In this document: piece by piece, positions 1 through 7,671 of the stretch
Layout of the letters: each line of letters begins with the position of its first letter
Position numbering within the stretch: the first letter of the stretch is position 1
NCBI GenBank assembly: GCA_003456455.1
Contig: DMRV01000166.1
Span: 1-16,763, forward strand
Length of the DNA: 16,763 nt
DNA from: Flavobacteriales bacterium
GTDB taxonomy: Bacteria > Bacteroidota > Bacteroidia > UBA10329
Direction: 5' to 3'
Program-made: the position numbers and the translations under genes
The notes under the pieces: generated by a model
What the model was told of the DNA's origin: nothing
Seen by the model: only the letters and a program-made list of their open reading frames with translations
The model's database searches: none

Positions 1-380
1 CCAAGTTTTGGCAACAGTTTACTCGTTCTATCAAACAGCTCTTTTATCCGCTCAACGGAAAACACCTTTGCGCCCATTTCCTGAAGAACTGATGCTTGAT
101 AACCAGAACCAGTTCCAATTTCTAAAACCTTTAAGCCACGTTTAATCTGCAGCAATTCGCTTTGAACAGCGACTGTATATGGTTGAGAAATGGTCTGCCC
201 AGCACCAATACTAAACGGACGGTCTTCATAAGCAAATTGGTCAAACGCACTATTGAGAAATAGGTGACGCGGTACTTTTCCGATGGCGCTTAACACCTTC
301 TCATCTACGATTCCTTTTTCTCTCAGGTGAGCCACTAACTTCTTCCTGTTTCCTTGCTGCTTATGTGAATCTTTAACCAA
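1..380 (-). CDS. pcm: Protein-L-isoaspartate O-methyltransferase, N-terminal part (3' end outside window)
   Basis: This enzyme transfers a methyl group from S-adenosylmethionine to L-isoaspartyl residues in damaged proteins, starting their repair; it is normally cytosolic. Read from the minus strand, the visible part carries family signatures in order: KVPRHLF, then a stretch ending SIGAGQTISQPYTVA (substrate-binding region of PIMT), then the SAM-binding motif I VLEIGTGSGYQASVL followed by VFSVERI. About 126 residues are visible; family members are usually about 210-220, so roughly the last 40% lies beyond base 1. No in-frame ATG exists between the upstream in-frame stop and the conserved region. 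I chose the TTG at 380 because the resulting start (MVKDSHKQQGNRKKL) fits the usual short N-terminus of the family. The gene is divergent from the oxidoreductase at 492 across 111 bp. Family assignment is secure; the exact start is less so. Confidence 0.93.
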   Translation of the reverse strand, partial: MVKDSHKQQGNRKKLVAHLREKGIVDEKVLSAIGKVPRHLFLNSAFDQFAYEDRPFSIGAGQTISQPYTVAVQSELLQIKRGLKVLEIGTGSGYQASVLQEMGAKVFSVERIKELFDRTSKLLPKL

Positions 381-491
381 TTGAGATGTTAAATTTTGAA
401 TGTTGAAAAGAGAATCCGCGCACGGAAATCACGGCTGCTAAATGTAATAATTTGCAAAGCGTAGAAATCACTTTTCAAGCCCAAATTTTAA

Positions 492-1490
492 ATGAAAAAC
501 CTAAAGGTTGGTGTGCTGGGTGCAGGGCATCTTGGAAAAATCCATCTCAAGTTACTTTCTGAAACCGAAGGTTATGATTTGGTCGGGTTTTTCGACCCCG
601 ATTCATCGCAACGCGATGTAGCCAAAGAAACGTTTGGTGTAACAGCATTCAATACTATTGAGGAGCTTATAGCTACCGTGGATGTGGTTGATGTGGTAAC
701 ACCTACTCTTTCGCACTTCGACTGTGCTTCATTAGCGCTGCGTGGTTCAAAGCACGTGTTTATTGAGAAACCTGTAACAAATACACTAGAAGAAGCGGAA
801 GCTTTGATGAAGCTTGCTGAAGAAGCCAACGTCAAAGTTCAGATTGGACATGTTGAGCGTTTTAACCCGGCATTTATTGCAGGAAAGCCGTTCATTACGA
901 ATCCAATGTTCATTGAATGTCATAGGTTAGCCCAGTTCAATCCGCGAGGAACAGATGTGCCTGTAGTTATGGATTTGATGATTCATGATTTAGACATCAT
1001 TTTAAGTATTGTCAAATCGCCCATTAAGCGAATTAGCGCAAGTGGTGTAGCAGTTGTAAGTAACTCGCCAGACATTGCCAACGCCCGAATAGAATTTGCA
1101 AATGGATGCGTGGCAAATATTACTGCTAGCAGAATTTCATTGAAAAACATGCGTAAAACACGCCTATTTCAGCGTGATGCATATATATCAATCGACTTTC
1201 TTAAGAAAAAAACAGAGGTTGTAAGACTTGGTGATGGTGAAGACGATGCCGACTCAAACGACATGTACATTGAGCTACCAGACAACACAAAGAAGAAAAT
1301 CAACTTTGAGTTCCCAAATATTGCAGAAACCAACGCCATTCAAGAAGAATTGAAATCATTTAGGGATTGTATTCTTTCAAATTCGCAACCTGCTGTAACG
1401 CTTCAGGACGGCTACAATGCATTACAAGTAGCTCACGATATTGTGGGTAAACTTCATATCGGTTCCGATCTTCTTTCCTCTGAGATATAA
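492..1490 (+). CDS. Gfo/Idh/MocA-family NAD(P)-dependent oxidoreductase
   Basis: This is a 332-residue oxidoreductase, a normal length for the family, whose members oxidise or reduce sugars, sugar nucleotides or related polyols with NAD(P). The N-terminal Rossmann fold has the dinucleotide motif G10-A-G12-H-L-G15, and the family hallmark E92-K93-P94 follows the fifth strand. The C-terminal domain contains MDLMIHDLDI (residues 160-169), where H165 and D166 sit at the usual active-site position. The start ATG at 492 gives a normal N-terminus leading straight into the first beta strand. It lies 40 nt upstream of a putative lipoprotein gene and then a sugar-1-phosphate transferase, so it probably acts on a sugar nucleotide for surface glycan synthesis. 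That role is inferred from context; the substrate cannot be read from the sequence. No convincing promoter was found upstream. Confidence 0.92.
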   Translation: MKNLKVGVLGAGHLGKIHLKLLSETEGYDLVGFFDPDSSQRDVAKETFGVTAFNTIEELIATVDVVDVVTPTLSHFDCASLALRGSKHVFIEKPVTNTLEEAEALMKLAEEANVKVQIGHVERFNPAFIAGKPFITNPMFIECHRLAQFNPRGTDVPVVMDLMIHDLDIILSIVKSPIKRISASGVAVVSNSPDIANARIEFANGCVANITASRISLKNMRKTRLFQRDAYISIDFLKKKTEVVRLGDGEDDADSNDMYIELPDNTKKKINFEFPNIAETNAIQEELKSFRDCILSNSQPAVTLQDGYNALQVAHDIVGKLHIGSDLLSSEI

Positions 1491-1530
1491 TAAATCTAAT
1501 TTCGCACTCGTTCTCGCGCTAGTTGCTACT

Positions 1531-2406
1531 ATGAGAAAACGTTTACGACCTACCATATTTCTTTCAGTCCTTGTTCTGCTCGCCAGTTCGTACACTTCGT
1601 GCGAGCTAATCAATCCAGACGAGCAGATTCCGTCATTCATACGAATTGACTCAATTACGCTTAGCACAAACCCTGCTAGCGAAGGCAATCCAGTAAATAA
1701 TTTCACAGATGCTTGGGTGTATGATAATGAACAACTGCTTGGTATTTATGAATTACCTGCCGTAGTTCCGATTTTAAGAGATGGTGATGCTAACATTAGA
1801 ATTAGAGCAGGAATTAAACTTAACGGGCAAGTTGGCACACGAATTCCCTATCTTTTTTCGAATGATTACTTGGAAACAATAGAGTTATTTCCAGACAGTC
1901 AGCTTCACATTAATCCTACAGTTACTTTTAAAAGTGGTGTTAATTTTTCTTGGTTAGAAAGCTTTGATAATAGTGCCACAACCACATTATCAAAAACATC
2001 TCAAAGTCAGGCAGAAGTTGAGCGGATTGCGGGCGAAGAATCTTATGATGGAAGCTCTCTTAAACTTAGTTTAGATGCTGATCAGTTTATTTTTGAGTGT
2101 AAAATGACTGGTAATGGAATTGACATTCCGGGGGGTGGCAGCCCTTCTATTTTAGAATTTACTTACCGATGTAACAACTCATTTGTTGTAGGTCTTTTTA
2201 GTCAAGATGCTGGAGGTACTAGACAAAACGCTGTTATTTCTCTAAAGCCATCGGAGGATTGGAATCATATTTATGTAAATCTGACGGACGTTGTATCGGC
2301 TAATCCTAACTACACAGCACAAAATCCATTCTTTGGTTTTATTCGTGATGAAAACGTTGAAGGGGAAGCATTTGTCATAATTGACAATATCAGAATGATG
2401 CACTGA
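1531..2406 (+). CDS. Putative lipoprotein of unknown function
   Basis: I do not recognise a named family. The ATG at 1531 gives 291 residues beginning with a positively charged n-region (MRKRLR), a hydrophobic stretch at about 9-18, and a cysteine at 24 followed by Glu (SYTSC-E), which looks like a lipoprotein signal peptide with a non-canonical Tyr at -3. A longer in-frame reading from 1441 overlaps the upstream gene by 50 nt and would bury this signal, so I rejected it. After about residue 145 the protein has the look of a jelly-roll or carbohydrate-binding-like beta sandwich: SWLESFDNS near the start, GEESYDGSSLKLSL in the middle and a closing AFVIIDNIRMM strand, a pattern common in sugar-binding modules. 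The stop codon overlaps the next start (TGATG), indicating translational coupling with the sugar transferase. A periplasmic or outer-membrane-anchored role in glycan handling is a guess from context. Confidence 0.8.
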   Translation: MRKRLRPTIFLSVLVLLASSYTSCELINPDEQIPSFIRIDSITLSTNPASEGNPVNNFTDAWVYDNEQLLGIYELPAVVPILRDGDANIRIRAGIKLNGQVGTRIPYLFSNDYLETIELFPDSQLHINPTVTFKSGVNFSWLESFDNSATTTLSKTSQSQAEVERIAGEESYDGSSLKLSLDADQFIFECKMTGNGIDIPGGGSPSILEFTYRCNNSFVVGLFSQDAGGTRQNAVISLKPSEDWNHIYVNLTDVVSANPNYTAQNPFFGFIRDENVEGEAFVIIDNIRMMH

Positions 2407-3821
2407 TGAATAAGAGACTTCAAGCATCTAAGTACATCCTGTTTGATTTGATTAGCGCAGCTTCTGCCTGGAGCATTTTCTTCTATTACCGAAAAACTTA
2501 TATAGAAAGTCTGAAGTATGGCTATAAAGTAATGGTACATATGGATGAGCAATTCCTTTGGGGATTAATACTCATTCCATTTTTCTGGTTGCTGATTTAT
2601 GCACTTTTAGGCACTTATAGCAACGTTTATCGGAAATCTAGACTAAAGGAATTCAGTCAAACATTTACCACCACGCTACTTGGTGTAACCGCATTATTTT
2701 TCGCGCTTATTTTGGATGATGACGTGCTTAATTATACCACGTATTATCAATCTTATGCCGTGTTATTCGGTTTGCACTTCGGACTCACATTCGTATTCCG
2801 CTTCATTCTTTCGAGCATAACAGCTAGCAAAATTCATGGTCGAAAAATTGGTTTCCCAACGTTGATGATTGGCAGTGATGCAAAAGCACTAGAACTGTAT
2901 GACGAACTGGAATCTCAGCAACGTTCTTCTGGAAATAATTTTGTCGGTTTTATCCGTGTAAAAGAGCGCGGAAATTACCCTTTGAAAAAGCGACTTCCAT
3001 TCCTCGGGAAATTGGATGATTTACCAAAAGTAATTAAGGAAAATGCTATTGAGGATGTAATTATTGCCTTGGAATCAAGTGAACATGAAAGTCTTGAAAA
3101 CATCCTTAACCGGCTCGAAAACGACAACTTAATCGTGAAGGTTATTCCTGACATGTACGATATTCTTTCAGGATCCGTAAGAATGGACTCCATATATGGC
3201 ACACCTCTTATTCAAGTAACACGTGATTTGATGCCACCGTGGCAACGCACCGCCAAGCGGATTGGAGATGTTGTCATTTCATCGCTTGCGTTGTTCATGC
3301 TTTCTCCGTTGTACATTTTCACCATGTTAACGGTAAAATTCTCAAGCCCCGGTCCTATTTTCTACATGCAGGAACGCATTGGGAAGGGAGGAAAACCTTT
3401 CAATATAATCAAGTTTAGGTCGATGTTTGTTGATGCCGAAAAGCAAGGCCCTGCCCTGTCTAGCGACCACGACCCGAGAATAACACCTTTCGGTAGGTTT
3501 ATGCGTAAAGTTCGTTTGGATGAGATTCCGCAATTCTACAACGTTTTAATTGGAGAAATGAGTCTGGTTGGCCCACGTCCGGAGCGTCAATTTTTTATAG
3601 ATCAGATAGTGAAAAAAGCACCACATTACCATCATCTACACAAGGTAAAACCCGGTATTACAAGCTGGGGAATGGTTAAATACGGCTATGCCGAAAACGT
3701 GGACGAAATGATTCGCAGGATGAAATTTGACCTGCTTTACATCGAAAACATGAGCTTGATGGTGGATGTCAAAATCCTGATATACACGGTTCAGACAGTT
3801 CTTCTCGGAAGAGGAAAATAA
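2406..3821 (+). CDS. Polyprenyl-phosphate sugar-1-phosphate transferase (exopolysaccharide/O-antigen initiating enzyme)
   Basis: The 471-residue protein belongs to the WbaP/WcaJ-type polyprenyl glycosylphosphotransferases, which load the first sugar phosphate from a nucleotide sugar onto undecaprenyl phosphate at the inner membrane. The N-terminal half has four hydrophobic segments (about 11-27, 51-70, 89-103, 116-137), then a Rossmann-like CoA-binding-type domain (about 146-250). The catalytic bacterial sugar transferase domain starts at KRIGD (284-288), has a re-entrant hydrophobic helix (289-310), KFRSM (336-340), the RLDEIPQ motif containing the catalytic Asp-Glu pair (D372-E373), SLVGPRPE (386-393) and PGITS (416-420). 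All expected motifs are present and the length is typical. The ATG shares its A with the stop of the lipoprotein gene, so the two are probably co-translated. Which sugar it transfers is not evident. Confidence 0.95.
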   Translation: MNKRLQASKYILFDLISAASAWSIFFYYRKTYIESLKYGYKVMVHMDEQFLWGLILIPFFWLLIYALLGTYSNVYRKSRLKEFSQTFTTTLLGVTALFFALILDDDVLNYTTYYQSYAVLFGLHFGLTFVFRFILSSITASKIHGRKIGFPTLMIGSDAKALELYDELESQQRSSGNNFVGFIRVKERGNYPLKKRLPFLGKLDDLPKVIKENAIEDVIIALESSEHESLENILNRLENDNLIVKVIPDMYDILSGSVRMDSIYGTPLIQVTRDLMPPWQRTAKRIGDVVISSLALFMLSPLYIFTMLTVKFSSPGPIFYMQERIGKGGKPFNIIKFRSMFVDAEKQGPALSSDHDPRITPFGRFMRKVRLDEIPQFYNVLIGEMSLVGPRPERQFFIDQIVKKAPHYHHLHKVKPGITSWGMVKYGYAENVDEMIRRMKFDLLYIENMSLMVDVKILIYTVQTVLLGRGK

Positions 3822-3911
3822 GCCAAACCTCCAGCACATTTCCATCTGCTTCTCAAACAATTCTGACTGCTTGTGTTAGCGTGATTATATTCGCGGCAAA
3901 CATTACAAAAC

Positions 3912-4802
3912 ATGAAGAATATTACGGTTATCGGAGCTGGAACTATGGGCAATGGAATTGCGCATGTATTTGCCCAAAATGGGTTTACAGTTTCATTGGT
4001 TGACGTAAGTAAAGACGCGTTGGATAAAGCAATGAATACCGTTGCTAAAAATTTGGAAAGACAAATTTCTAAAGGACTGCTTACGGAAGACCAAAAACTA
4101 AAAACGCTCCAAAACCTAAACATCTTTACCAGTTTAGAGAAAGGTGTAGCAGATGCGGATTTAGTTGTTGAAGCAGCAACTGAAAACAAGCAGCTGAAGC
4201 TTTCAATCTTTTCAGAATTGGAAAATCTGTGCCCAGATAAAACCATTTTAGCAAGTAATACATCTTCCATTTCAATAACTCAAATTGCCGCTGCCACAAA
4301 AAGAGCAGATAAGGTTATTGGTATGCACTTTATGAATCCGGTTCCAATTATGAAACTGGTTGAGATTATTAGAGGCTACTCCACTTCAGATGCTACAACC
4401 TCAGTAATTGTTGAGTTGAGTAAAAAACTAGGAAAAGCACCTGTTGAGGTGAACGATTACCCTGGTTTTGTAGCAAATCGAATTCTTATGCCAATGATAA
4501 ACGAAGCAATTGAAACACTTTACCACGGTGTGGCTGGAGTTGAAGAAATTGATACAGTAATGAAACTAGGAATGGCACACCCAATGGGGCCATTGCACTT
4601 AGCAGATTTTATCGGGTTAGACACTTGCCTTAGCATAATGCGTGTATTGCAAGATGGCTTGGGTAATCCTAAATATGCGCCATGTCCGTTGCTTGTTAAC
4701 ATGGTTGAAAGCGGAAACCTTGGAGCAAAAACAGGAAGTGGTTTTTACACATACTCGGCAGGCTCCAAAGAAAAAGCGGTGTCAGCTTACTTCCAGAAGT
4801 AA
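3912..4802 (+). CDS. 3-hydroxybutyryl-CoA dehydrogenase
   Basis: A cytosolic NAD-dependent enzyme interconverting 3-hydroxyacyl-CoA (classically 3-hydroxybutyryl-CoA) and the 3-oxoacyl-CoA, used in fatty acid or butyrate-type metabolism and phenylacetate breakdown (Hbd/PaaH family). It is 296 residues, close to the usual 280-290. The Rossmann motif GAGTMGNGIA is at 8-17, with an Asp (D31) ending the second strand as expected for NAD binding. The catalytic dyad is H139 (in GMHFMNP) and E151, twelve residues apart as in characterised homologues; S118 and N116 in SNTSS, and NDYPGFVANRIL near 187, complete the active site. The C-terminal helical domain ends with GAKTGSGFY, typical of the family. 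It is 90 nt after the sugar transferase and 47 nt before the GT-C gene; its presence among glycan genes looks incidental. A more exact substrate cannot be given. Confidence 0.95.
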   Translation: MKNITVIGAGTMGNGIAHVFAQNGFTVSLVDVSKDALDKAMNTVAKNLERQISKGLLTEDQKLKTLQNLNIFTSLEKGVADADLVVEAATENKQLKLSIFSELENLCPDKTILASNTSSISITQIAAATKRADKVIGMHFMNPVPIMKLVEIIRGYSTSDATTSVIVELSKKLGKAPVEVNDYPGFVANRILMPMINEAIETLYHGVAGVEEIDTVMKLGMAHPMGPLHLADFIGLDTCLSIMRVLQDGLGNPKYAPCPLLVNMVESGNLGAKTGSGFYTYSAGSKEKAVSAYFQK

Positions 4803-4849
4803 TTAACACAATAAGAATTGTTTTAGCAGTGATTGTATATTAGTCGTTG

Positions 4850-6886
4850 ATGGAAAAACTGAAGGAATATGCCAACCACCGAGCGGTACTTGTACTGTAC
4901 CTAATCATCATTTCGGTTCTATTTCATGGTGCTTACGACCGAATTTTTGACAAAAAGGTTCATTTAGGAGGCGATAACGCGGGATACTACATTTTGGGCA
5001 AATCATTGGCCCAAGGAGACGGCTTCAGTTCCATCCATAATAAGGATAAGGTGCCGGGAAATCACTTTCCTCCTGGCTATCCCACGCTTATTGCTGGGGT
5101 AATGAAAGTTTTCTCAGGAAAGGTGACCACAATTAAGGCGGCCAATGGGTTCTTTATGTGGGCAGCTTTGATGGTACTATTCTTTCTGTTTAGAGCGCTC
5201 ACCAAAAACATCCATCTCTCATTCATTGCCTGTCTTTTAGCAGCTTACAATTTCCATCTGCTGGAATACAGCACCATTATGATGAGCGAGATTTCATTTG
5301 TGCTTTTTTCGGCAATAAGCCTACTGCTTTTTGTACTTACAGACTTTGACAAAGTCTTTTACAAAAACTGGAAATTCTTACTATTCATAGTGGCAACGGT
5401 TTTTGCCTTTTACATCAGAACCCTTGGTATATCACTTGTCATTTCGTTCACACTCATTCTTTTGTTTCAAAAGCGTTGGGCTTATGCTGGAACGCTCGTG
5501 GTATGCTTCTTTTTATTGGCGTTACCATGGCAAATTAGAAGTGCCAATTTAGGTGGAAGTCCGTACGTAAAACAGTTACTTCGAAAAAACCCTTACAGGC
5601 CAGAATTGGGACCAATGGAAATTGCAGACTGGCCAGAGCGCTTTGGGATGAACCTCAAGCGGTATTTCGCTTTGGAGATTGCAAATGCCGTAATCCCGTT
5701 TGAAACCATAGATTACAAGCAGTGTGTAAAGCAACTCAAAAAAGAATCTGGGGTTATAGCCATTGCTGCTACTGCTGCTGATTCGTTAGCCATAAAAAAA
5801 GCTGAGGAAGCCAAGCCACTTACGCTCAAGGAAAAACAGGTAAATGCAGCTAAACGCGGGTTACCAGGCTCCAAAGTCGAGATTACATCTACCGACTATA
5901 TCATAGCCATTCTGTTACTCATTTTGATGGCTATTGGTCTTGCGAGAATGAAAGACCACCGGATACTGGTTGGACTTTATCTGGCTGGTACATTCGGTAT
6001 TCTATTCCTTTGGCCAGAAGCTTGGTTTGGCATTCGATTTATGCTGCCCGTTGTTCCTATTCTAATCATGCTATCTCTAAACGGGTTGGTGGAAACACCG
6101 ATGTTTATTGCTGAACGCTTAAAGAGAAAAGAACCTTGGATAATTGCTATCGTTATTCCTTTCGTTGTGTTTTTTGGGATGAAAACAAACCTTGAAAAGC
6201 GTGTGGTAGAATTGGAGACACGCGCCAAAGGAATATATGTCAGCAAGTTTAAAAACTACTTCGACCTTGCTTCTTGGAGCAGTAAAAATTTACCGAAAGA
6301 TGCGGTGATAGCTTGTCGCAAGGGACAGTTATTCTACCTCTATGCAAACCGATGGGTAACTGGTTTCAGAAGTACGTTAGATAAAGAAGACCTAATTGAC
6401 AGGCTTCAGGAGCAAGGCGTAACGCATGTAGTATTAGACCAACTCGGTTACTCGTCAACATCACGATATCTATATCCCGCAATCAAGAAATATCCCGGTA
6501 AGTTTAAAGTGATTCGGCAGCTGAAGAACCCAGACACGTATGTAATGAAGTTTGACTATAGTCTCGATTACACCGGGGAATGGGAGAACGAAATGAAGCA
6601 CGGGAAAGGCACATTTCGTTGGGAAAACGGGATGAGTTATGAAGGCGACTGGATGTATAATAAACGTACAGGAATTGGAAAATTTACTTGGCCAAACAAG
6701 CAAGTGTTTGAAGGCGAATGGGTTGATGACCGTAGAAATGGGCAAGGCATACTTTACATGCCTGACGGATCTAAGTTTGAAGGTGTTTGGACCAACGATG
6801 TCTTAAGCGGAAAAGTAAAGTTGTACGATAAAGACGGAAAATTTAAAGAGAACGCCATCTTTAAAAATAATCAGAAAGTAAGTTGA
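4850..6886 (+). CDS. GT-C (GT39/ArnT-like) membrane glycosyltransferase fused to C-terminal MORN repeats
   Basis: Starting at ATG 4850 (an in-frame TTG lies immediately before it) the product is 678 residues. After the first membrane helix (about 12-26) comes a first outer loop with D42 in GGDNAGYYILG, matching the Asp that lipid-phosphate-sugar GT-C enzymes use for catalysis, and then HFPPGYPTL (72-80), a common motif in this superfamily. About ten further hydrophobic segments run to residue 445, interrupted by a long hydrophilic loop (about 230-345). Residues 446-570 form a soluble, probably extracytoplasmic domain. The C-terminus holds four MORN repeats at exact 23-residue spacing: 574-596, 597-619, 620-642 and 643-665 (pattern Y/F-E-G-x-W...G-x-G-x-x-x). 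Such enzymes move a sugar from a polyprenyl carrier onto lipid A, glycan or protein. The acceptor is unknown. The MORN fusion is unusual for this class. The stop codon lies inside the left arm of the downstream terminator. Confidence 0.85.
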   Translation: MEKLKEYANHRAVLVLYLIIISVLFHGAYDRIFDKKVHLGGDNAGYYILGKSLAQGDGFSSIHNKDKVPGNHFPPGYPTLIAGVMKVFSGKVTTIKAANGFFMWAALMVLFFLFRALTKNIHLSFIACLLAAYNFHLLEYSTIMMSEISFVLFSAISLLLFVLTDFDKVFYKNWKFLLFIVATVFAFYIRTLGISLVISFTLILLFQKRWAYAGTLVVCFFLLALPWQIRSANLGGSPYVKQLLRKNPYRPELGPMEIADWPERFGMNLKRYFALEIANAVIPFETIDYKQCVKQLKKESGVIAIAATAADSLAIKKAEEAKPLTLKEKQVNAAKRGLPGSKVEITSTDYIIAILLLILMAIGLARMKDHRILVGLYLAGTFGILFLWPEAWFGIRFMLPVVPILIMLSLNGLVETPMFIAERLKRKEPWIIAIVIPFVVFFGMKTNLEKRVVELETRAKGIYVSKFKNYFDLASWSSKNLPKDAVIACRKGQLFYLYANRWVTGFRSTLDKEDLIDRLQEQGVTHVVLDQLGYSSTSRYLYPAIKKYPGKFKVIRQLKNPDTYVMKFDYSLDYTGEWENEMKHGKGTFRWENGMSYEGDWMYNKRTGIGKFTWPNKQVFEGEWVDDRRNGQGILYMPDGSKFEGVWTNDVLSGKVKLYDKDGKFKENAIFKNNQKVS

Positions 6887-6933
6887 GTAAAGATTAAAAG
6901 TTGCTTTCAAAACAGCTTTTAATCTTTACTCAA
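6883..6933. terminator. Bidirectional intrinsic terminator between convergent genes
   Basis: An 18-bp perfect inverted repeat: TTGAGTAAAGATTAAAAG at 6883-6900 pairs with 6916-6933. The 15-nt loop can close further through a G-U, an A-T and a G-C pair. The left arm contains the TGA stop (6884-6886) of the GT-C gene, and the right arm ends directly before the stop of the SCO1-like gene on the other strand. The A/T-rich stem gives U-rich RNA in both directions, so it can serve both transcripts. Confidence 0.85.
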
Positions 6934-7596
6934 TCAGTCTTCGTACTCGTACCTAAGTATGACCACATCAGACTTGAGGCGTTCCATATCCTCAGCTGAA
7001 GTTCCATCATAAAATCCGCGAATCTTTCGCTCTTTATCTACGAGAATAAAATTCTCGGTATGAATGAAATCCTTCTCTCCTCCATCGCCTTCAGTTGTTA
7101 CTGCAAAGTAGCTTCTCCTAGCTAGTTCATAGATATGTTTCTTGTCTCCTGTTACCAGCTTCCATGTATCATTATTCACACCATATTTTTCTGCATATGC
7201 TGCCAAAACAGGAACACTGTCTTTAACAGGCGTTACCGAATGAGAAAGGAACATGATATCGCTATCGCTTTTATAGAAATCCGATAATTCGCTGAGGCTA
7301 GCTGTCATTTTCGGGCAGATACTCGGACAAGTGGTAAAGAAGAAATCCGCCACGTAAATCTTATTCTCAAAATCCTCATTTGTAACCGTTTTGCCTGCTT
7401 GGTCTGTTAGACTGAAATCAGCAATTCTATGCGCTTTGGCTGTGCGTTGCATATCAGCATCTACCAACTGCGGGTTTACATCGGCAGGTTGAAACACTTG
7501 CAATCGCTGGTTCTTCTTAATCATGGGATAAACCACAATTATCCCTACTACCCAAATGGCTATAAATGCCAGAATTATCCATTTATATTTAGTCAT
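6934..7596 (-). CDS. SCO1/SenC-family copper chaperone / thioredoxin-fold protein
   Basis: SCO proteins deliver copper to the CuA centre of cytochrome c oxidase, and some act as thiol reductases at the outer face of the inner membrane. The ATG at 7596 gives 220 residues with one N-terminal membrane anchor (about 6-24) and a thioredoxin-like domain from about 55. The copper-binding motif C90-P-S-I-C94 lies in FFFTTCPSICPKM, and the third ligand His is H179 in FIHTENFILVD. The PVKDSVPVLAAYAEKYGV segment matches the family's conserved helix. A longer reading frame upstream (to 7692) would add a cysteine-rich stretch without family resemblance, would place the anchor internally, and would overlap the divergent gene, so I rejected it. 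No oxidase or other cytochrome assembly gene is visible next to it. It is divergent from the membrane protein at 7672. Confidence 0.93.
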   Translation of the reverse strand: MTKYKWIILAFIAIWVVGIIVVYPMIKKNQRLQVFQPADVNPQLVDADMQRTAKAHRIADFSLTDQAGKTVTNEDFENKIYVADFFFTTCPSICPKMTASLSELSDFYKSDSDIMFLSHSVTPVKDSVPVLAAYAEKYGVNNDTWKLVTGDKKHIYELARRSYFAVTTEGDGGEKDFIHTENFILVDKERKIRGFYDGTSAEDMERLKSDVVILRYEYED

Positions 7597-7603
7597 GCCA
7601 CAA

Positions 7604-7649
7604 AAATGTGACAAATTGCTGTGACAGATTGGTATGCAAGTCACATTTG
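7604..7649. promoter_or_regulatory. Repeated TGTGACA elements in divergent intergenic region
   Basis: Between the SCO1-like gene and the gene at 7672 there is a direct repeat, TGTGACAAAT at 7607-7616 and TGTGACAGAT at 7620-7629, with 13-nt pitch, and an inverted copy GTCACATTT at 7640-7648 complementary to AAATGTGAC at 7604-7612. A CACATTTG at 7642-7649 differs at one base from the Bacteroidota -7 consensus TAnnTTTG. The arrangement fits operator half-sites for a dimeric regulator, and TGTGA/TCACA resembles Crp/Fnr half-sites, but no regulator is identified and the half-site spacings are not the classic ones. Confidence 0.4.
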
Positions 7650-7671
7650 TAGGAAATATTAATTTCAAACC

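Noticed and set aside
1441..1530. Upstream extension of the lipoprotein gene
   Set aside because: It overlaps the oxidoreductase by 50 nt and would put the signal peptide 30 residues inside the protein.
3871..3893. TTGTG and TATATTCG upstream of the CoA dehydrogenase gene as a promoter
   Set aside because: The gap of about 10-12 nt is far from the roughly 19-nt spacing of Bacteroidota promoters.
3791..4270. Open frame of 159 residues on the minus strand over the CoA dehydrogenase gene
   Set aside because: The plus-strand gene here has all catalytic motifs; the minus frame has low-complexity Ser/Phe content and no recognisable start context.
4808..4824. Small hairpin ACAAT AAGA ATTGT followed by T residues after the CoA dehydrogenase gene
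   Set aside because: A five-pair A/T stem is too weak to call a terminator.
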